The position numbers and the translations under genes were made by a program. 64,000 nucleotides of DNA from Corynebacterium minutissimum (GTDB lineage: Bacteria > Actinomycetota > Actinomycetes > Mycobacteriales > Mycobacteriaceae), in NCBI RefSeq assembly GCF_000988205.1, contig NZ_LAYQ01000004.1, positions 54,057-118,056 of the forward strand, in the 5' to 3' direction. The notes under the pieces were generated by a model. The model was not told the DNA's origin. It saw nothing but the letters and a program-made list of their open reading frames with translations, and made no database searches. Numbering within the stretch: the first letter of the stretch is position 1; each line of letters begins with the position of its first letter. Below are positions 58,916 to 64,000 of this stretch, piece by piece.

Positions 58916-59764
58916 ATGCGCGCATCCCTTTCCGCTCTAGAGCATTACGACCGTTGTGCCGAAGCAGCCGCGGCTCAGGTCATGCGCCACTACTCCACCA
59001 GTTTTTCCCTGGCCACGCGGCTTCTCTCACCAAGAGTGCGCGTGGATATCCGTAACTTATACGCCATGGTGCGCACGGCCGATGAGATCGTCGATGCGGG
59101 GCTTGCTCCCCAGGACGCCGCCGTGCTTCTCGACGCCTACGAGGCCACCGTCCGCGCCGCCCCGTCCCAGCGTTTTCACGCTGATCCGATCGTGCATGCC
59201 TTTGCGCTTTCCGCGCGGCGTTGCGGGTTCAGCGATGAGCACGTTGCACAGTTCTTTTCCTCCATGCGTTGCGATCTGACGCACCACACGCACACCCACG
59301 ACTCCTTCGAGGATTACGTCTGCGGCTCCGCGGAGGTCATCGGGCTCTTGTGCCTGGACGCCTTCTACGCCGGCGGGCCCCGCCCGTCCGGCATCGAGGA
59401 AGGCGCGCGGCGCTTGGGCGCGGCGTTTCAGAAGATCAACTTCTTGCGCGATCTGCGCGAGGACTCCGCAGACCTCGGCCGCTCATATTTTCCAGCGCTG
59501 CCCGATCCCACTGGCTTGGACGAGGAGAGGAAGGCTGCCATCATCGCTGATATTCGCGAGGACCTGTCTGTAGCGCAGGGTGCCATCGAGTTGCTGCCGC
59601 GCGGCTCCCGCATGGGCGTGGCGGCGGCTACCGCCCTCTTTACTGAGCTCACCGACCAACTCGAGGCAACCCCCGCCGCCGAGATCCTCACGACAAGGGT
59701 GTCGGTGTCACCAGCGCGTAAGGCCTTCCTCGTGAGCCGGGCAGCTGCATCGGCGGTGAAATAA
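58916..59764 (+). CDS. crtB: Phytoene synthase
   Basis: 282 aa from ATG 58916 (MRASLSALEHYDRCAEAAAA). It condenses two geranylgeranyl diphosphates to phytoene. Motifs are YSTSFSLATRLLSPRVRVDI, the Asp-rich site RTADEIVDAG and the second site NFLRDLREDSADLGRSYFPA. 2 bp before crtI. No crtE, crtY or crtEb is in the window, so the end product cannot be told. Confidence 0.93.
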   Translation: MRASLSALEHYDRCAEAAAAQVMRHYSTSFSLATRLLSPRVRVDIRNLYAMVRTADEIVDAGLAPQDAAVLLDAYEATVRAAPSQRFHADPIVHAFALSARRCGFSDEHVAQFFSSMRCDLTHHTHTHDSFEDYVCGSAEVIGLLCLDAFYAGGPRPSGIEEGARRLGAAFQKINFLRDLREDSADLGRSYFPALPDPTGLDEERKAAIIADIREDLSVAQGAIELLPRGSRMGVAAATALFTELTDQLEATPAAEILTTRVSVSPARKAFLVSRAAASAVK

Positions 59765-59766
59765 AC

Positions 59767-61281
59767 ATGGGCAAGCGGGTTGTCGTCATCGGCGCTGGCA
59801 TCGCGGGGCTTGCCACCGCGGCGTTGATGCTGCGGGAGGGCTGGGACGTGGTCGTCGTCGAGAAGCAGCGTAGCGTCGGCGGGCGGGCGGGAGTCCTAGA
59901 AGTCGACGGCTTCCGTTTCGATACGGGGCCTTCGTGGTATCTCATGCCGGAGGCTTTTGATGAGTTTTTCCGGGCCTGTGGGACGAGCACCGAGCGTGAG
60001 CTGGACCTCGTCCCCCTCTCGCCTGCGTATCGCGTGTACAACGAGGACGGCGCGTTCCTGGATGTGGAGAGCGGCGTGGAGGAGGTCGCGCACCTATTCG
60101 AGTCTATTGAGCCGGGCGCGGGTGAGCGCGTACGGGCGTATTTGGCGCGCTCCTCCGACGTCTACGCGGTGGCGCTGAGCAGCTTTTTGTACACCACGTT
60201 TTCGCACCCTACTGAGCTGCTGACACGGGAGGTGCTCACGCGGCTGGGCACGCTCGCAATGCTGCTGACGCGTTCGCTGGACAAGCTGGTAGCGGCGCAG
60301 TTTCAGGACTATCGCCTGCGTCAGGTCCTGACCTATCCGGCAGTGTTTTTGTCGACCGAGCCTCAGGCCGCGCCGGCCCTGTATTCCTTGATGAGCCACA
60401 CCGACCTGGTCGAAGGTGTGCGCTACCCGCAGGGTGGCTTCGCCGCGGTAGTCGCGGCGATTGCGCGCCAAGCAGAGGGTGCAACCTTCCTCATGGGTAC
60501 CTCGGTGACGGCAATTGAGTGCACGGACGGGCGCACAACTGGCGTGCGGCTGGATGACGGCCGCTTCATTTCTGCAGAGGCCGTGGTGTCGGCGGCGGAC
60601 CTGCGCCACACCGAAACCGCGTTACTGCCTGAGTCAGCGCGGACCTACCCGGAAAGCTACTTCGCACGGCGCGATCCGGGTTTGGGTACGGTTCTGGTGT
60701 TCCTCGGCGTCCGCGGCGAGCTGCCGCAGCTTGAGCACCACACTCTGTTGTTTAGCAAGGACTGGGAGCCCGATTTCCGCGCCGTCTACCACGGCCCGGA
60801 GGCCTCGCGTCCGCTCGGTGCTTCGGAGTCTATCTACGTATCCAAGACATCCGCGACGGATCCTGGCGTGGCGCCAGAGGGCTGCGAGAACCTCTTTGTG
60901 CTCGTCCCTGTGCCGGCGGAAGAAGCGTTTGGCCACGGAAGTGCCTACAACGACACAGAATCTGCCCGCGTCGCCGCGATTGCTGACGCCGCTATCCACC
61001 AGCTAGGCACATGGCTTGGCATTCCGGACTTTGCCGAGCGCATCGTCGTGCGCCGAACGGTGGGGCCCTCTGATTTTGCGCAGCGCTATAACGCGTGGGC
61101 AGGTGGAGCGGTGGGGCCTGCACATACGCTGCAGCAGTCCGCGTTCTTCCGTGGGCGCAACGTCTCGCGAAAACTGAAGAACCTGTTCTACGCGGGCGGA
61201 ACGACCGTGCCGGGCGTGGGAGTGCCAATGTGCCTTATTTCTGCGCACAACGTCCTCACGCGGATGCGTGAACAGCGCTAA
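59767..61281 (+). CDS. crtI: Phytoene desaturase
   Basis: 504 aa. The FAD-binding start VVVIGAGIAGLATAALMLRE is followed by GGRAGVLEVDGFRFDTGPSW. The C-terminus has the CrtI signature NLFYAGGTTVPGVGVPMCLI. It desaturates phytoene to lycopene-type carotenes. In an operon with crtB. Confidence 0.95.
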   Translation: MGKRVVVIGAGIAGLATAALMLREGWDVVVVEKQRSVGGRAGVLEVDGFRFDTGPSWYLMPEAFDEFFRACGTSTERELDLVPLSPAYRVYNEDGAFLDVESGVEEVAHLFESIEPGAGERVRAYLARSSDVYAVALSSFLYTTFSHPTELLTREVLTRLGTLAMLLTRSLDKLVAAQFQDYRLRQVLTYPAVFLSTEPQAAPALYSLMSHTDLVEGVRYPQGGFAAVVAAIARQAEGATFLMGTSVTAIECTDGRTTGVRLDDGRFISAEAVVSAADLRHTETALLPESARTYPESYFARRDPGLGTVLVFLGVRGELPQLEHHTLLFSKDWEPDFRAVYHGPEASRPLGASESIYVSKTSATDPGVAPEGCENLFVLVPVPAEEAFGHGSAYNDTESARVAAIADAAIHQLGTWLGIPDFAERIVVRRTVGPSDFAQRYNAWAGGAVGPAHTLQQSAFFRGRNVSRKLKNLFYAGGTTVPGVGVPMCLISAHNVLTRMREQR

Positions 61282-61450
61282 ACGTTGGGCCCGAGTGCAC
61301 TCTCAATTCGCGCTGAATTCCCCCAGTGCTGACCCCCGTGACAGAACTTGGTTCTCAGTCCCCACTCCACGGCATGGAATTCACGAAAAGGCCGTGCAGC
61401 GCTGCATAGCGTAGTCTGAGGAGGTTGACGTCGAGTGGAAAGGCGAAGCG

Positions 61451-62815
61451 ATGGCAGAAACTACTGAGCAGGCCAGCGAGACCGTAGAGTCATGGCTGAA
61501 GCAAGAAGACGCTATCGATCCTAAAAAGGCCCCTCGTCTCCAAGAGCTCTTAGCCCGCGTTCCCCGTCAAGACCTCATCGCGATTGTGGAGCGTCAAAAT
61601 GCTCTCCGCGCTGCGCTAGCCCTCCGCCTGCTGCCGCGGGAAAAGTCCATCGCAGTCTTCGACGCACTCGATGCAAAGCACCAAGCGGACATCATTGATG
61701 AGCTGGGCAACGCCGATGTCTACGAGTTCTTCGACGAGTTGGACCCCGAAGACCGAGTGGCGCTCTTGGATGAGCTGCCTGCGGAGATTGCGGATCGCCT
61801 CCTCCGTTCACTGACCCAGACTCAGCGCGACGTGACCGGAGTGATCCTTGGATACACGAAGGGCTCCGTCGGGCGTCGTATGTCGCCAGAGGTGCCCGAC
61901 ATTCACCCGGAAATGAGCATGGAAGATGCCCTGTACACGCTCCGGGATACGGCCGATGAACTGGAGACCATCTATACCGTTCCGGTGACGCGCAAGGACC
62001 GGCGTCTGGTCGGCGTCGTCAGCCTGCGCGAACTCTTCACGGCTGAGCGCGGTGTACTCATTGAGGACATCATGAACGAGCCGGTATATGCATACGCGAC
62101 TGCCGACGCCGAGGAGACCGTGCGGTGGTTCTTGCCCCTCGATATGCTAGCTCTGCCAATTGTGGATGATTCACACCGCCTCGTCGGTCTTCTTACGTGG
62201 GACGATGCCACGGACATCATGGAAGAAGCGGACAGCGAGGACTCTGCTCGTTCCGGTGGTACGGAAGCGCTCCAGCAGCCTTACTTGTCGACGCCGTTGC
62301 TCAAGCTCGTTCGCTCCCGCATTCTCTGGCTGCTCGTGCTCGCTGTGTCAGCTCTGCTGACCGTGCGGGTTCTCGATTCCTTCGAGGACACCTTAGCCAA
62401 GGCGGTTGTACTGTCGCTGTTCATCCCTCTCCTCACCGGCACGGGCGGTAATACTGGAAACCAGGCAGCGACTACTGTGACCCGCGCGCTCGCGCTTGGC
62501 GACGTCCGAACGCGCGACCTCCTTTCTGTAATGTGGCGCGAGCTGCGCGTCGGAATGCTGCTCGGCGCCGTACTGGGACTGGCTGGTCTCGTCTTGGCGA
62601 CGGTGATCTACGGCCTCGATATCGGTATCGTGATCGGCTCCACCCTGTTTCTTATCTGCTCAATGTCAGCGACAGTTGGCGGCCTCATGCCGATTGTGGC
62701 AAAGACGGTTGGCGCGGATCCCGCTGTCTTTTCTAACCCGTTCATTTCCACGTTTTGTGACGCGACGGGCTTGATTATCTACTTCTTCATCGCAAAGTCC
62801 GTGTTGGGCATCTAG
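61451..62815 (+). CDS. mgtE: Magnesium transporter MgtE
   Basis: 454 aa. The N-terminal superhelical domain (residues 1-130; ELLARVPRQDLIAIVERQ, FDELDPEDRVALLDELP), a CBS pair (130-270; GSVGRRMSPEVPDIHPEMSM, TVPVTRKDRRLVGVVSLREL), a plug helix and five membrane helices with the pore sequence GTGGNTGNQAATTVTRALAL. Mg2+-gated channel. GAAAGGCGAAG precedes the ATG. Confidence 0.96.
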   Translation: MAETTEQASETVESWLKQEDAIDPKKAPRLQELLARVPRQDLIAIVERQNALRAALALRLLPREKSIAVFDALDAKHQADIIDELGNADVYEFFDELDPEDRVALLDELPAEIADRLLRSLTQTQRDVTGVILGYTKGSVGRRMSPEVPDIHPEMSMEDALYTLRDTADELETIYTVPVTRKDRRLVGVVSLRELFTAERGVLIEDIMNEPVYAYATADAEETVRWFLPLDMLALPIVDDSHRLVGLLTWDDATDIMEEADSEDSARSGGTEALQQPYLSTPLLKLVRSRILWLLVLAVSALLTVRVLDSFEDTLAKAVVLSLFIPLLTGTGGNTGNQAATTVTRALALGDVRTRDLLSVMWRELRVGMLLGAVLGLAGLVLATVIYGLDIGIVIGSTLFLICSMSATVGGLMPIVAKTVGADPAVFSNPFISTFCDATGLIIYFFIAKSVLGI

Positions 62816-63055
62816 CCCGATAGAAACTGCCGCGCTCCGTCGCGCAGCCCGCCGATATTCTTGTGCCCGCACTAGAGCCGCACTATCTTCGGCGCGCGGC
62901 TGAAAAGCTGTGCATACACCTGCATGACGCTTGCGCCACTTGCTGTCAGATGCGAGTTTTTGGTACCGGTGTTCTGGGGACTCGGTACTGCCGTGTTCCG
63001 AGTAGTTGGTACCGGGCCGAGGGGTGCGTCGGCCCGGACGGGCTACAATTTCAGG

Positions 63056-63637
63056 GTGGAATCACAGCTAGTCGCCTACATCGATGAGTCCTCCGCCCTT
63101 AGACCCCCAGACCGGCAGGAGTACATGGTGTGTGCAACCATCATCGACACTCAAGACTTGGAAAAAATACGCGAGGAGCTGCGTCCACTACGACTTCCTG
63201 GCCAGGTCAAACTTCACTGGACCGACGAACGTAATAGCCGACGCCGAAAAATCGTGGACACCCTTTCTGAGATCGACTCCATGCAAGCGATCATCACCCA
63301 CCAGAGTGAAGTGAGCAAGAAGACGGAGAGGCACCGTAGGAAATGCTTGGAGCAGATGTACTTCGAGCTCTCCGAGATGCACGTCCACAACGTCACTTTG
63401 GAAAGCCGGCAAGAAGCACAAAACAGGCGAGACGTCGCCCATATAGTTGCCCTGCAGGGCCAGGGACAAAGTGCTGGCATCCGACTGCGACACGTACGCG
63501 GTGGCGATGATCCCCTGCTCTGGATTCCAGATGCCGTTCTGGGAGCACTGAACTCCCTCCATCTAGGGGAAGAGCAGTACTGGGAGAAGCTGCACGAGAA
63601 AGTGGTCCTCAACCGTCCCACCCCGGATTCCCTCTAG
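63056..63637 (+). CDS. DUF3800 domain protein
   Basis: 193 aa from GTG 63056 (VESQLVAYIDESSALRPPDR). The DUF3800 start AYIDES carries the RNase H-like acidic residues. EIDSMQAIITHQSEVSKKTE and HIVALQGQGQSAGI follow. The C-terminal PDAVLGALNSLHLGEEQYW is the common DUF3800 end. The family is found in accessory and defence regions and may be a nuclease. A -10-like TACAAT (63044-63049) is 7 nt from the GTG and no Shine-Dalgarno is seen, so the transcript is probably leaderless. A longer frame from 62924 is unlikely. Nothing was seen in the 240 bp between mgtE and this gene. Confidence 0.82.
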   Translation: MESQLVAYIDESSALRPPDRQEYMVCATIIDTQDLEKIREELRPLRLPGQVKLHWTDERNSRRRKIVDTLSEIDSMQAIITHQSEVSKKTERHRRKCLEQMYFELSEMHVHNVTLESRQEAQNRRDVAHIVALQGQGQSAGIRLRHVRGGDDPLLWIPDAVLGALNSLHLGEEQYWEKLHEKVVLNRPTPDSL

Positions 63638-63645
63638 AGGCAAGC

Positions 63646-63689
63646 GAAGACCCTGGGTCCAGTCGTCCGGCTGGGGTCCCAGGGTCTTC
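63646..63689 (+). terminator. Terminator of the DUF3800 gene
   Basis: GAAGACCCTGGG (63646-63657) pairs perfectly with CCCAGGGTCTTC (63678-63689), 8 bp after the stop codon, followed by TTCC. Confidence 0.75.
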
Positions 63690-63728
63690 TTCCGATCCTG
63701 TCGTAACAGGTGGCAATAACACTAGGGT

Positions 63729-63754
63729 AGCACCATTTGGCACCATTTGGCACC
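63729..63754. repeat. Short tandem repeat of GGCACCATTT
   Basis: Two and a half copies of the 10-bp unit. It could be a slippage product. It sits in the 311-bp gene-less right end (63690-64000), where no ORF is convincing. Confidence 0.7.
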
Positions 63755-64000
63755 GATAGACCCCGTCCGTTTCCTTAGCTGGATCGGCGGCCTCATCCTG
63801 GTTTCCTGACAAAATCCACATCGACCAAGCCGAACGCAGCGGGCTAAATATCACTCTGCTCAATACCCCTAGACGTTGACACCGACATGCCCCGCCGAGA
63901 TACAGCAGGTCATAGGACAAAGACCTCTTACTCCGGCCATCACTGAATCGATCATCAAACCACCCCGGCGGGAGCTGACGGAAAATCTCTGAAATCAAAC

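Noticed and set aside
63609..63998. 129-codon minus-strand ORF at the right edge
   Set aside because: No recognisable domain; it crosses the DUF3800 terminator hairpin and the tandem repeat. Cannot be judged without sequence to the right.

Overview
The window is a high-GC actinobacterial chromosome segment, almost certainly Corynebacterium. It carries a type I fatty acid synthase, class Ib ribonucleotide reductase genes beside a GntR1-type regulator, ctaD, a DtxR-like box, several apparently leaderless genes, and a gene order (fas, rdgB, rph, murI, clpS, pncB, serB, ctaD, nrdF, gntR1, nrdE-I-H, rpmJ, nadE, pgm) that I remember from Corynebacterium glutamicum. The species is not determined. 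A carotenoid pair (crtB, crtI) and a pyruvate formate-lyase system, which C. glutamicum lacks, point to another member of the genus.

Layout. 0-5.3 kb: N-terminal 1700 codons of a FasB-type synthase on the minus strand, with a one-base frameshift near codon 51, preceded by a 56-codon ORF. 5.3-12.4 kb: a secreted HNH nuclease, then a dipeptide/oligopeptide ABC operon whose first permease has an in-frame UGA. 12.4-18.2 kb (minus): an SPFH protein, a prolyl aminopeptidase and a pyruvate formate-lyase operon. In that operon the glycyl radical domain is a separate 83-aa gene with its own strong ribosome binding site. 18.6-23.3 kb: a purine/urate-type permease fused to an OHCU-decarboxylase-like domain, a DeoR regulator and small membrane proteins. 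23.4-37.1 kb: tRNA-Leu, a hairpin-rich intergenic element, then housekeeping genes. 37.5-42.4 kb: class Ib ribonucleotide reductase genes with two NrdR boxes. 42.6-44.5 kb: rpmJ, nadE and a fructosamine kinase.

44.58-51.10 kb is a decayed integrative element bounded by 18-bp copies of a tRNA-Ala 3' end. It has an integrase remnant at its left edge, an IS3-type scrap, a truncated Lrp/AsnC gene, an intact iron-siderophore ABC transporter with a DtxR-like box, and a cupin and a methyltransferase that are both broken. Two tandem tRNA-Ala(GGC) genes follow. 51.3-63.6 kb holds a DsbA-like protein beside two tandem DoxX/MauE-like membrane proteins, pgm, a CrcB fluoride-channel pair, a FtsX-type ABC exporter, crtB-crtI, mgtE and a DUF3800 gene. 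No CRISPR array or rRNA was seen.

The most interesting signals are the natively split pyruvate formate-lyase (15.8-18.2 kb), the tRNA-Ala island carrying siderophore uptake, the permease-OHCU fusion, and the DsbA/twin DoxX cluster. Several genes (fasB, dppB, cupin, methyltransferase) carry single disabling lesions. These are either real decay or sequence errors and need read-level confirmation.
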